Part shown: piece by piece, positions 51,701 through 59,417 of the stretch
How positions within the stretch are numbered: position 1 is the first letter of the stretch
How the letters are laid out: every line of letters starts with the position of its first letter
Assembly: GCF_039538145.1 (NCBI RefSeq)
Contig: NZ_BAABBV010000001.1
Span: forward strand, 2,542,001 to 2,606,000
DNA length: 64,000 bases
Direction: 5' to 3'
Source: Gryllotalpicola daejeonensis
Lineage (GTDB): Bacteria > Actinomycetota > Actinomycetes > Actinomycetales > Microbacteriaceae
Translations under genes and position numbers: made by a program
Notes under the pieces: generated by a model
Seen by the model: only the letters and a program-made list of their open reading frames with translations
Database searches by the model: none
Told to the model about the DNA's origin: nothing

Positions 51701-54700
51701 GGGTGGCGCAGGCCGGCCAGCAGGGCACGACCACCTACAGCGCCGACAGTGCCGGGCACATCACCCGGATCCTCGCCGCCCAGCCCTACGACGACGCCCT
51801 GTCGTGCCCGGCCACCGGCGCTCTGAACCGCGGCTGCGCCGCGCTGACCCTGACGTACACCGGCACGGGGACCGCAGCGCGGTTGAGCGAAGTCGACTAC
51901 ACCGCCTTCGACCCCAGCACCGCCGCGATGAGGACGACGGCGGTGGCGACGTACACGTACGACTCCGCGAACCGGCTTGCGACCTTCACCGACCGCTCCG
52001 GCCTCACGACCGCCTACACGTACACCACCTCCGGGAACCTGACCCTGCTGGCGTCCGAGACCGCGACCGGGTCGGCGCCGTGGACGTACGACTACGACAG
52101 CGCCGGGAAGCTGCAGAAGGTGAACCGCGGCCCGGCCTCCGGCACCGGCAATGACGTGACGTACGCGAGCTTCGCCTATGGCCTGAGCCCCACCGCCGCA
52201 GGGATGCCTGACGTGACCGCCTCGACGGTGAGCGACTGGGGGCAGCAGAGCCCACCCACCCACGCGTGGGCAGTGTTCGGCCTCGACCACCCCGTGACCG
52301 GCACCCCGACCGCCGCGGACCTGCCGTTCGGGCAGCTGTACTTCACCGACGACGAGGGGTACACGGTCAACACCGCCACCTTCGGCTCCGGCCGCTGGCT
52401 GGTCACCTGGCAGGCCTACGGCCCTGACGGGACGCCCACCGACTCGCTGACCGCCGCGCAGACGCAGGCCGCCGTCGACCAGATCGCGACTGGCGGCAGC
52501 GTCGGCCCCGATGCCTCGCAGACGATCACCCGCTACCTGCCCGAGGTCCCGAACCCGGACGATGCGGACGACCCGATCGTGCCGAAGGACACGACCCCGA
52601 CCGATGTGTGGTCCCCGGTATACGACGCCACGAGCGACGACGGGATCGTCAGCCAGTACCGGCAGCACACACACTACGCGTACGACCTGGGTGCGCCCGG
52701 TGGCGGCATCAACGCCAGCACCGGCAAGCCGTATCTGCTGCCCACCGAGGTGACCGTGACGCTCGCCGACCCGGCCACCGCCACCGATAACCCGGACACG
52801 GCCCTGCCTTCCGGGGAGACGGTCATCTCCGACACCGTGTACGGCTACAACCCGATCGACGGCGCCGACCCCGCCGGTCCGACCTCCGGATGGACCCTCG
52901 GCCAGCCGACAGTGACCACGAAGGTGCTCTCCTCCTTCGGTGAGCCGAACGTGGCCACCAAAACGCTCTACGACGCGCACGGGCAGGCGCTTGAGACTCT
53001 AGCGGCCGGCTCCACCGGAGCAGACTCCCTGACCACGAAGACCATCACCTACAGTGCGGGCGCGAACGCGGCTGACGCGGCCTGCGGAAGCAAGCCGGAA
53101 TGGGCGGGACTGGAATGCTGGACGGGCCCTGCCGCGCCGCCCGCGCACGGCGTGAACATCGCAGATAAGCGCGTCACCGGCTACGACTACTGGCTGAACC
53201 CCACCACCACGGTCGAGACCTCTGGCAGCGGCGCCGCCGAAGCGACGCGCACCACAACCGACACCTACCTGCCAGACGGCCGCCCGGACACCGAGAGCAT
53301 CGCAACCTCGAACCTCGACGGGTCCACCCCGGTCCCGACGACCCAGGTGCGCTACGACACGACCACGAAACAGGAGATCGGGACCTCGACGCTGAACGCG
53401 GCCGGCGACGTCACCTCCTATGACGAGGCGGCCTTCGACGCATGGGGCCGGCAGATCAGCTACCGCAACTCCCTCGACGACACCACCACCACAACTTACG
53501 TGAACCCGGGCACGCCAGGCGCCGGGCAGACCAAGACGGTCACCACGCCGGTCTCGACCTCCACCTACAGCTACGACGGAGCGGACGCTGCCGGCAGGAC
53601 CGAGCACCGGGGCCTTGTCACCGCGCTGACGGTCTCCGGAGTCGGCAGCTACACGGCCGCGTACAACTCCGACGGGAACCTCACCACCCAGACACTGCCC
53701 GCCGGCATCACCCAGCAGCTCGGCTACGACGACTCCGGACGCGTGATCTCGCTGGAATACGACGGGCAGAAAACCGACCCGGAAGGCAACGTCACGACCG
53801 GCGCCTGGCTGAGCTTCTCCCGCGACTACAACCAGAACGGGCAGGTCCTGCACGACTGGTCCCCGGCAGGGGCCAGCAACACCCTCACCGGCTACACCCG
53901 CCAATACAGCTACGACGGCGCCGGACGCCTCATCCAGGTCAACGACGCAACCGACCCCGACAGCGGCGATACCACCTGCTCCGTGCGGCAGTACTCCTTC
54001 GACCAGCACGGCAACCGCACCAACCTCACCGCCACACACGACCTCGACGGATGCACCACCGACGCCACCGCCGCGGACGCCACGCAGACGACCAAGGCCT
54101 GGACCTACGACGCAGACTCCCGGCAGCTCACCAGCGCAAACGCGGCCGGCACCTACAGCTACGACGCATTCGGACGCCAAACGACGCTCCCCGGCTCCGA
54201 CGCCCCCGATCCCACCGTCGGTGACGTGACGGTGGCCTATTACGACACGGACTCCGCACGCACTATCGCCCAAGGCGACGCGACGACAACGTACGGGCTC
54301 GACCCGAACGGCCGGCGGGTTACAGCGACGACCGTGGGCGCGGGCGCGAGCACTGCGACCAATCATTACGGCGACGATTCCGACAACCCAAACTGGGTCA
54401 CGAACGCGGACACGTCAGGCGTCAGTACCACGGCGTACACCTCGTCGATTGCCGGTGGCTTGTCCGCGTCCGCGACGAGTGCGGCAGGCAGTTCAACGAC
54501 AGGTCTCGACCTCGCCGACCTGGGGGCAAACATCGTCGCCACCGTGACTCTACCGACGACCGGGAGTGCGATAGGAATTGATGCCTTCTCGAGCTATGAC
54601 GAATATGGCAACCCTCAATCTACGTATCCGCACAGCGAGGGCGCGAACTATGGATGGCTCGGAGCACAGCAACGGGCCGCCGACGGTGCCGGATTGCTAT

Positions 54701-55206
54701 TCATGGGCGCCAGAATATACAACCCAGCGTCCGGGCGTTTTACCAGCGTCGATCCGACCTCCGGAGGAAACGAAAATGTATACAATTACCCGAATGATCC
54801 GATAGATCAGGCCGACCTCAGCGGCGAGGTCGCCGCGTGGATCATGGCACTCGTTGTCTTCGACTTGTCTATGGACTGGAACCCCGTGGGTTGGGCGCTA
54901 GCAGCGGTGTTGGCTGCCATTGGCATCGTGCTAATCGTCATGGCTGTCATCAACTATCGAAACACCCATAAGAAAAAGGTGAATAGTCGGCAAGGCGCGA
55001 AGATAAACTTGGGCAAGTCTGGCTATAAGAATCGTCGAAGTGCTGAGTCGGCAGCAAAACAGTGGGCGAAAAAGGAGCAGCAGAAGAACCGGGGCCGCGG
55101 TTGGCAAGTTGTTTATCGCGGTCAGGACTATCCCGGGGCACGACACGTTCATGTGGATGTCTACCACAACGGCGTAAAGCAATTGACGATGCATTTTTAC
55201 TGGTAG
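48745..55206 (+). CDS. Secreted RHS-repeat polymorphic toxin
   Basis: This protein of about 2153 residues starts with an N-terminal signal (SFLLFAGRLGSVAAATAALLVVTVLVPGAG). A DNRLRE-type beta domain (SDTYIDSGFPTTNYNAATLLHVG) lies at about 315-480, then Fn3-like segments, and from about 1050 to 1890 many YD repeats (YTYDSANRLATFTD, YSYDGAGRLIQVND, YSYDAFGRQTTLPG). The conserved RHS end (ARIYNPASGRFTSVDP) is near 1990. A two-segment membrane stretch (2030-2072) is followed by an 80-residue basic tip ending VHVDVYHNGVKQLTMHFYW. GC falls sharply in the last 500 bases, as expected for exchanged toxin tips. GTG 48745 (GGGAG upstream) is chosen; GTG 48706 is an alternative. The tip's activity is not recognised. 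Confidence 0.92.
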   Translation: MARSGSFLLFAGRLGSVAAATAALLVVTVLVPGAGDVASAAPKAAKPAVVTVAPDVVSAQVDARAQGKRVEVLSERTETSQTFANPDGSFTSESTAGISRVRDASAKDGWRDVDLSLQKRADGSIAPVSPVNDLVLNPGGAGSGSSPLVSVSDRAGTDSVALSWPEGDLPKPVISGDTATYKDVRPGQDLVVQATRTGFEQSLVLKSKPASADAAKLVLPVVSHGLFFTSKTNAGDTVVQVTTKAGKVVGGLGPAVVSDAQSDARTGAPEHTGVAAQQVESVDGAPALVVQPSQEYLDAAQYPVVVDPSVSLGSDSADTYIDSGFPTTNYNAATLLHVGTYDSGAHVARALVRFDGVPISGTQILSATLNLWAEHSSSCTATPFTIYPANSAIAYPSITWNNQPAINTGSTVTASSAAGSSCTAAGWVSTNVVTPLQYWATGAATTVGLEVRASETANASYKRFNSANMGAYIPSLTVTYNHYTAAPTSMSVAGQYTASSVPYVSSKRPTLQAAATDPDGDSVTLLFELYNANTFAAANKLGTCTVTGGSSGHVYGCSVAVDLSDNTAYFWRVGAHDSHTTTFTYAVMYTFTTAIAKPAAPVISCPSPYSNGSWQQAAPASNVSCTVTTPASSVSSAPVKITTSVDGVAAVSTAVTKGSAGSATVSVPKTVGAHTVTAYSSSVDAIVSSTVSYSFGYGAASITSPSTGFKTADSVHVAASGPPRGAATAVTAQLQWSGPGVDWTSVGSPTTVTPDSATAPAAASFDWDTTTATGGDIDARQVTTLQLRVHYAYTGGPTQDTKAVTVVRIPHAFGDGFPTADAGDGTVALWTGELNTSSSDVSVTTAADSLGISRDFYSYAGPHTAVNGIFGPGWSASLDGSGLGYAGADVADENAKRPTGQAATGAIILAGTSDGDLVFDPPSGATGPSPTGVYTPVDDDTAQTLTTLAVTGSGGVKTLTATQHDGTVTTWTLSSASGTPTWTPTGVAQAGQQGTTTYSADSAGHITRILAAQPYDDALSCPATGALNRGCAALTLTYTGTGTAARLSEVDYTAFDPSTAAMRTTAVATYTYDSANRLATFTDRSGLTTAYTYTTSGNLTLLASETATGSAPWTYDYDSAGKLQKVNRGPASGTGNDVTYASFAYGLSPTAAGMPDVTASTVSDWGQQSPPTHAWAVFGLDHPVTGTPTAADLPFGQLYFTDDEGYTVNTATFGSGRWLVTWQAYGPDGTPTDSLTAAQTQAAVDQIATGGSVGPDASQTITRYLPEVPNPDDADDPIVPKDTTPTDVWSPVYDATSDDGIVSQYRQHTHYAYDLGAPGGGINASTGKPYLLPTEVTVTLADPATATDNPDTALPSGETVISDTVYGYNPIDGADPAGPTSGWTLGQPTVTTKVLSSFGEPNVATKTLYDAHGQALETLAAGSTGADSLTTKTITYSAGANAADAACGSKPEWAGLECWTGPAAPPAHGVNIADKRVTGYDYWLNPTTTVETSGSGAAEATRTTTDTYLPDGRPDTESIATSNLDGSTPVPTTQVRYDTTTKQEIGTSTLNAAGDVTSYDEAAFDAWGRQISYRNSLDDTTTTTYVNPGTPGAGQTKTVTTPVSTSTYSYDGADAAGRTEHRGLVTALTVSGVGSYTAAYNSDGNLTTQTLPAGITQQLGYDDSGRVISLEYDGQKTDPEGNVTTGAWLSFSRDYNQNGQVLHDWSPAGASNTLTGYTRQYSYDGAGRLIQVNDATDPDSGDTTCSVRQYSFDQHGNRTNLTATHDLDGCTTDATAADATQTTKAWTYDADSRQLTSANAAGTYSYDAFGRQTTLPGSDAPDPTVGDVTVAYYDTDSARTIAQGDATTTYGLDPNGRRVTATTVGAGASTATNHYGDDSDNPNWVTNADTSGVSTTAYTSSIAGGLSASATSAAGSSTTGLDLADLGANIVATVTLPTTGSAIGIDAFSSYDEYGNPQSTYPHSEGANYGWLGAQQRAADGAGLLFMGARIYNPASGRFTSVDPTSGGNENVYNYPNDPIDQADLSGEVAAWIMALVVFDLSMDWNPVGWALAAVLAAIGIVLIVMAVINYRNTHKKKVNSRQGAKINLGKSGYKNRRSAESAAKQWAKKEQQKNRGRGWQVVYRGQDYPGARHVHVDVYHNGVKQLTMHFYW

Positions 55207-55234
55207 GAGCCGTAGCTTTTGGATTGGAGATCTC

Positions 55235-55654
55235 ATGTGGGTAGATGAGTCACGTACGGTAAATGTTGCGATGATACCGCGCCCCTGGGAATTGTTTGAC
55301 GGTGTACTGCGCCATGAAATCGAAGCGTTGGGGGTGTCCGAAGCGGACGCGATTGGTCGCCGGCTCTTTGAATTGCGACAAAAAGAGATGAGCCTCGCGC
55401 AGGAATACGCCGCGAAATTGACCTCGGAACAACTGTCGACCGAGAGTAGGTACGAGGGAGACACGTCTATGTCATTCCCCGTTATAACGCGAAGCGCTGA
55501 CAGCGAATTAGTTGATGATCTAATGTCGCAAATCCAAGCGCTGGACTCGCGATGGCGACTTGACGTTGCCGTTTATGCGGAGGAAGGATTTGATGCAGTC
55601 CGCGCGGGCGCACACAAGCCCCGGTCCTGGTTTCGTTGGTTCCGGCGGCAGTAG
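55235..55654 (+). CDS. Candidate immunity protein for the RHS toxin
   Basis: This is a 139-residue soluble protein with no signal peptide: MWVDESRTVNVAMIPRPWELFDGVLRHEIEALGV, a charged helical middle, and a basic aromatic end (KPRSWFRWFRRQ). It matches no family known to me. The ATG lies 28 bp after the RHS stop with GGAG nine bases upstream. GC is close to 50%, matching the toxin tip and unlike the flanking 70% DNA, so tip and partner probably arrived together. Position and base composition are the reasons for the immunity call. It could instead be an accessory or orphan gene. Confidence 0.6.
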   Translation: MWVDESRTVNVAMIPRPWELFDGVLRHEIEALGVSEADAIGRRLFELRQKEMSLAQEYAAKLTSEQLSTESRYEGDTSMSFPVITRSADSELVDDLMSQIQALDSRWRLDVAVYAEEGFDAVRAGAHKPRSWFRWFRRQ

Positions 55655-55808
55655 CGGTCGGGAACTGCGCAACGGCGATGAATAGACAGCCACCGGTGCG
55701 CTAGACGATATGGGTCTTCGGCCGGGCTGTTGAGGCTGGGGGCTCGATTCGCGTAAGCGTGGGTCGGCTGGCCTATCCGACAGGCGAATGTGGAGGCCCC
55801 AGTTGTTT

Positions 55809-55928
55809 GCTCAGCGTACGAGCGTCGGGCTCGATGTGCACGCGCGCAGCGTGGTTGCTTGCGCGATCGATTAGGCCACCGGCGAGGTGGTCCACAAGCG
55901 GTTCGGCTACGAGCCGGCCGAGGTCATC
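55809..55928 (+). pseudogene. IS110-family transposase N-terminal fragment
   Basis: In frame from about 55809 the DNA reads TSVGLDVHARSVVACAID, a stop (TAG, 55875-55877), then ATGEVVHKRFGYEPAEVI. This is the start of an IS110-type (DEDD) transposase, where VGLDVH holds the first catalytic Asp. It is cut off at the junction with IS481-type sequence, so it is a dead fragment. Confidence 0.7.
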
Positions 55929-56871
55929 GTGCCCGTCTGGCGATCGTGCAGTGGCCGCCGGACGCACCGCGCGGGTCGGTGACGACGTTCTGCGCCGAGC
56001 ACGGGATCTCGCGGGAGACGTTTTACGCGATCCGGAAGCGTGCCGCGGTGGAGGGGCCGGCGGCGGCGCTGGAGCCGCGGTCACGGCGCCCGAAGAGCAG
56101 CCCGTCACGGGTCACAGCTGAAGTCGTGAAGCAGGCACTTTGGGGTGCGTGCGGTGTTGGAGGCCTCGAGCTTGGGCCCGCTACGCGGTCGCCTCCCACG
56201 TCTCCTGGGGTGAATCCTCCGAGGGTGCGATCGCGGTCGTGAAGAAGGCCATCGCCGCGCACGGCGTGCCTCAGCGGCTGCTGTCGGACAACGGGGCGGC
56301 GCTGAACCCGACGAGGCGTGGGTAGCTCGGCAAGCTGGTCGCCTACGTGCGATCCCTCGGCGTGGAGCCGATCACAGGCAAGCCATACAAGCCGACCACG
56401 CAGGGCAAGAACGAGCGCTTCCACCAGACGCTGTTCCGGTTCCTGAACAAGCAGCCGATCGCCGAGACCCTCGAGCAGCTGCAAGCCCAAGTCGACGCCT
56501 TCGATGCCATCTACAACGCCGAGCGGCCGCACCAGGCACTGCCCGGCCGCATCACCGCGCAGCAGGCATGGGAGGCCACCCCGAAAGTCGAAGCGCCCAG
56601 GCCCGTGGCACCCTCGACGCCGGTCGTGAGCCCATCGGACGAGATCCGCGTGAAGAAGACCACGAACACCGACGCGGTCGAGTTCCGCGGCATCCGCTTC
56701 GGAATCGGACGAGCTCGCGCCTAGCAGATGGTCTGCGTCATGGACGCTGGCCCCACGGTGATGATCTTCGACCTGAAAGGCACGCTCCTGATCGAGCACC
56801 CCTGGCCCAAGGCCGGGATCAAGTACGTCAGCAACGGCCGCCGCCGCGACCGGCACGCAAAACCGTCTAGC
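55929..56871 (+). pseudogene. IS481-family transposase, decayed
   Basis: The N-terminal HTH part reads RLAIVQWPPDAPRGSVTTFCAEHGISRETFYAIRKRAAVEGPAAALEPRSRRPKSSPSRVTAEVVKQAL (one frame, broken here into motifs by position 55929-56135). After a deletion with a frame change near 56140, the catalytic part continues with LLSDNGAALNPTRRG, a TAG at 56323-56325, then KPYKPTTQGKNERFHQTLFRF and a second in-frame TAG at 56722. The first catalytic Asp region is missing. It cannot make an active transposase. Confidence 0.85.
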
Positions 56872-56944
56872 TGTTACCGATGTCCTGAGATATGAAGTGT
56901 TACCGATGTCCTGACACAGATTCGTCACCGATGTCCCGAGACAT
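56872..56944 (+). repeat. IS481-type terminal repeats, three copies
   Basis: TGTTACCGATGTCCTGAGA starts at 56872. TGTTACCGATGTCCTGACAC starts at 56898, and CGTCACCGATGTCCCGAGAC at 56923. Repeats of this kind make up the ends of IS481-type elements. They mark the right end of the insertion sequence. A matching left end is not found. Confidence 0.8.
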
Positions 56945-57060
56945 GACAAAGAGCCGCGGGGTTGGTGCCCCTCCACTTGCCCACATTTTGCCCACAACTG
57001 AAGAAGATCCAAGGTGATCAGGGTCATCCAACGTGATCGAAAAACCCCGGATTTCCGGGC
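56945..57060 (-). pseudogene. Possible remnant of a second integrase C-terminus
   Basis: On the minus strand this reads SITLDDPDHLGSSSVVGKMWAS, close to the end of the intact integrase (QLDHAADPSVGKMWAT). The DNA word TTGCCCACATTTTGCCCACA is shared between 41287 and 56976. The remnant is cut by the IS481 end and lies just inside attR, at the distance an integrase end has from its att site. The match is short and could be a recombination relic of the element's own end. Confidence 0.4.
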
Positions 57061-57097
57061 ATTTTGCCCGAGATCCGTCCATATCAGGGGCTTCACT

Positions 57098-57151
57098 AGA
57101 GCGCACGACTCATAATCGTGAGGTCGCGGGTTCGAGTCCCGCCTCAGCTAC
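57098..57151 (+). repeat. attR, 54-bp direct repeat (original tRNA-Met 3' end)
   Basis: Identical to 41172-41225. Here the repeat is followed by CA, so the sequence ends CTACCA with encoded CCA, unlike the left copy. It is only the 3' half of the tRNA and is not a working gene. Confidence 0.93.
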
Positions 57152-57156
57152 CAAGA

Positions 57157-57186
57157 CCCCCGAAACCCTACGGTTCCGGGGGTTTT
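57157..57186 (+). terminator. Original tRNA-Met terminator, displaced by the element
   Basis: CCCCCGAAACC pairs with GGTTCCGGGGG (one mismatch) around CTAC, followed by TTTT. It lies five bases after the tRNA 3' end at attR and must have ended tRNA-Met transcription before integration. Confidence 0.85.
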
Positions 57187-57251
57187 CGCTCATCCGGCGT
57201 TGGGTGGACCACCGCCGCGGGCGTGCGTGGGTCGCAGAGAGCGAGCAGCGA

Positions 57252-58091
57252 GTGAGTCAGCACACAGACCGGTCCGAGTTGGACATCACGTATGCCGTTG
57301 TGGGCGGCACCGAGCTGCGACTGGACATCCACCGCGCGTCAGCGCCCGACGCTCCCGTCGTGGTGTATGCGCACGGCGGCGGTTGGGCACGGGGTAGCCG
57401 CACCGACCGAGCGGGCACCCGCCTGGCAGGCCTCGCCGAGCACGGCGTCACCGTCGTCTCGGTCGACTATCGGCTCGTGCCGGAGGCGCACTTCCCGGAA
57501 CCCGTTCATGACGTGAAGGCGGCCATCAGGTGGCTGCGAGCACACGGCGAGCAGCTCGGCCTGCCGACGGACCGATTGGGAGGCTGGGGTGCATCCGCCG
57601 GCGCCTATTTGGTCTCACTCGTGGCGCTGTCGCCCGATGACCCGGCACTCGAAGGCGACGTCGGCGGAAATCAGGATCACTCGAGCTCATTGCAAGCGGT
57701 CGTTCACTGGTTCGGTCAGACGGATCTGGCGCGCGCGGCTGCCCGAAGTGAGCTGGAAGCCCGGATTCTGCCTTTTCACTACGAGTCCGACTTCCTCGGG
57801 GTCGGCCCCGGTGATGACGTCGGCGGCGACGGGGTCGGGCGCAGCACGGAACTCAGCCTGCTTCGCCGGGTCACGCGTACCGCGCCGCCCTTCCTGTTCG
57901 CGCACGGGGACAGCGACCGCGTCATACCGGCCTCTGAGAGCTTCGCTTTGCACGACGCTCTCGCCCGCGCCGGCGCGAGCAGCCGGATCGAACTGCTCGG
58001 CGGTGCCGGCCATGAGGATGCCGCGTTCGATGCACCGGCCTCCCTCGCGACGACCGCCGCCTGGCTCCGGGCGGTGCTTCAGCCGCAATGA
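57252..58091 (+). CDS. Alpha/beta hydrolase (HSL / BD-FAE-like esterase)
   Basis: This is a 279-residue cytosolic hydrolase. The oxyanion motif is VYAHGGGWARGS near residue 39, the nucleophile Ser lies in GGWGASAGAYLVS near 117, the acid Asp in AHGDSDRVIPASES near 220, and the His in GGAGHEDAAF near 255. Small esters are likely substrates; the exact one is unknown. The frame is open upstream through attR to 57033, but that part is tRNA sequence; the GTG at 57252 is the first start giving a family-like N-terminus. It is the first chromosomal gene after the element. Confidence 0.87.
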   Translation: MSQHTDRSELDITYAVVGGTELRLDIHRASAPDAPVVVYAHGGGWARGSRTDRAGTRLAGLAEHGVTVVSVDYRLVPEAHFPEPVHDVKAAIRWLRAHGEQLGLPTDRLGGWGASAGAYLVSLVALSPDDPALEGDVGGNQDHSSSLQAVVHWFGQTDLARAAARSELEARILPFHYESDFLGVGPGDDVGGDGVGRSTELSLLRRVTRTAPPFLFAHGDSDRVIPASESFALHDALARAGASSRIELLGGAGHEDAAFDAPASLATTAAWLRAVLQPQ

Positions 58092-58093
58092 CA

Positions 58094-58129
58094 CAGCGGC
58101 CCGCCTGCGCAGAGGCGGGCGGGCCGCTG
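58094..58129. terminator. Bidirectional terminator between the hydrolase and sialidase-fold genes
   Basis: CAGCGGCCCGCC (58094-58105) pairs perfectly with GGCGGGCCGCTG (58118-58129) around a 12-base loop. It lies between two convergent genes. No T-run on the plus side, so strength is uncertain. Confidence 0.7.
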
Positions 58130-58148
58130 AGCCTGCGACGACGTCGGG

Positions 58149-59417
58149 TCAGCCCGCCAGCGAGACGATCCCTGCTTCGACGTCACCGGGCTTGCCGTAC
58201 TGGGCGCCGGTGATGACGAAGATCAGCCCGCGGTTCTGAGGTTCGCCTGGGCCTTCGAGGGGCATGGTGAACCGGCTGTACCCGGCCGGCATCGGTGACG
58301 ACAGACGCGTCCAACTTCCCGGGTCACCGAGGTCGCGGTTGATGAAGAAGTCCTGGTTGTCGTTGTCGGTGACCACGATCGTGCCGTTCGACCCGCCGTA
58401 TGCCGACCACGAAACGACCGGCGCCGCGTTGGGTGCGACGCCGTTCTGATCGACGAGCGGCGTGTCCTCGGAGAAGCGGAACGACTCGGGATCCTTCGCG
58501 ATGCGGTAATGCACGTGGTAGGTGTAGTTGTTCTGGTCGGGGTTGACTGGGTCGTCGGGCGCGCCGAACTCGTAGGTCATGATCCACAGGTCGCCCTTCA
58601 GCTGGGCGACGGTCGTCATTCCCGGGCGATCTGCGTACGCCCCTCCTGTCGCGTCATCGACGACTGGTCCCCACGTGCGCAGGTCCGTGCTCGTCTGGTG
58701 GGCGAGCTTCTGCCCATAGTTCGGATCGCGCTGGTCCGAGTAATAGCAGATGAGCTTGTTCTCGTGGAGCAGCAGGAACGGCTCCCACACCGGCGTCGCA
58801 CCGTTGGTGGTGTCAGGCGGGCCGCCCTGCGCCACGGTGCTCAGGAACTGCCAGGTGACGCCACTGTCGGTGCTCGCATAGAGCCGGATGTTCGTGCTGG
58901 TGAAGTTCCCGAAGTCATTGCACGCGAAGAGCAGCGCTCCCTTCGGGAGCCCCCCGAAGGCACGCGGCAGCTCGTAGAGATACGGCTGCAGATACAGTCC
59001 GGACGCAGTGCCGGCGTTCGGAACGTTGCCCACCTTCGTCCACGTGCGGCCGTCGTCGTCACTCCGATAGATCGGGAAGCCCGGGTCTGCGGCACCCTGG
59101 AATGTCGCGAGAATCGTGCGCGACGATCCCGCCGGCCCTGAGCTGAGTCGCACGGCGCGTGCGTACGACGGGCCGCCGAGCGGGCCGTTCGCGCCCGAGG
59201 CCACGACCACCGGCCCGAAGGGAGTTTCTTGCGCGGGTCTTGCCGCGCTGCTCGCGCTTGCCTGGCTTGCGAACGCCGGGCCGGCGAGCCCGAGGCTCAT
59301 GCCCGCGGCCGCTGCGGCCCCCGCGCCGAGAAGCGTCCGCCTCGAAAGCGGCAGCCCCCGGTCACGGCGATCACTCGGTTCAGATGCGTCTGGTCTCTTC
59401 ACTTGCTGCCTCCCCAT
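58149..59417 (-). CDS. Tat-exported sialidase-fold (BNR repeat) protein
   Basis: This is a 422-residue protein. A twin-arginine signal (LSRRTLLGAGAAAAAG, about residues 22-38, ending near FASQA) precedes a six-bladed beta-propeller. BNR/Asp-box motifs are visible: YRSDDDGRTWTKV and YASTDSGVTWQFL. This fold is used by sialidases and other exo-glycosidases and lyases; the typical Arg triad is not evident, so the substrate is open. GGAGGG lies seven bases before the ATG at 59417; the long open frame upstream lacks a signal and is rejected. It is divergent from the fucosidase gene. Confidence 0.82.
   Translation of the reverse strand: MGRQQVKRPDASEPSDRRDRGLPLSRRTLLGAGAAAAAGMSLGLAGPAFASQASASSAARPAQETPFGPVVVASGANGPLGGPSYARAVRLSSGPAGSSRTILATFQGAADPGFPIYRSDDDGRTWTKVGNVPNAGTASGLYLQPYLYELPRAFGGLPKGALLFACNDFGNFTSTNIRLYASTDSGVTWQFLSTVAQGGPPDTTNGATPVWEPFLLLHENKLICYYSDQRDPNYGQKLAHQTSTDLRTWGPVVDDATGGAYADRPGMTTVAQLKGDLWIMTYEFGAPDDPVNPDQNNYTYHVHYRIAKDPESFRFSEDTPLVDQNGVAPNAAPVVSWSAYGGSNGTIVVTDNDNQDFFINRDLGDPGSWTRLSSPMPAGYSRFTMPLEGPGEPQNRGLIFVITGAQYGKPGDVEAGIVSLAG

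Larger units (their letters stand above)
41172..57151 (+). mobile_element. Integrative mobilizable element in tRNA-Met with RHS toxin cargo
   Basis: Perfect 54-bp repeats at both ends give an excised circle of 15,926 bp. At the left end are int, an XRE repressor, an excisionase-like gene, a sigma-like gene and a small conserved ORF. The middle holds an Mrr-like ORF and a MobF relaxase. The right half holds a DUF1508 gene, a large RHS toxin with its neighbour, and IS debris. No FtsK/TraB translocase, coupling protein or type IV secretion gene is present, so transfer would need a helper. GC is visibly lower in several internal stretches than in the flanking chromosome. Confidence 0.9.

Noticed and set aside
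49873..54366. Several long minus-strand frames opposite the RHS gene
   Set aside because: They mirror the repetitive codon pattern of the RHS gene and consist of low-complexity Arg/Gly/Val sequence.
57098..57151. A second tRNA-Met gene
   Set aside because: Only the 3' half is present, with no D-arm or 5' acceptor strand; it is attR.
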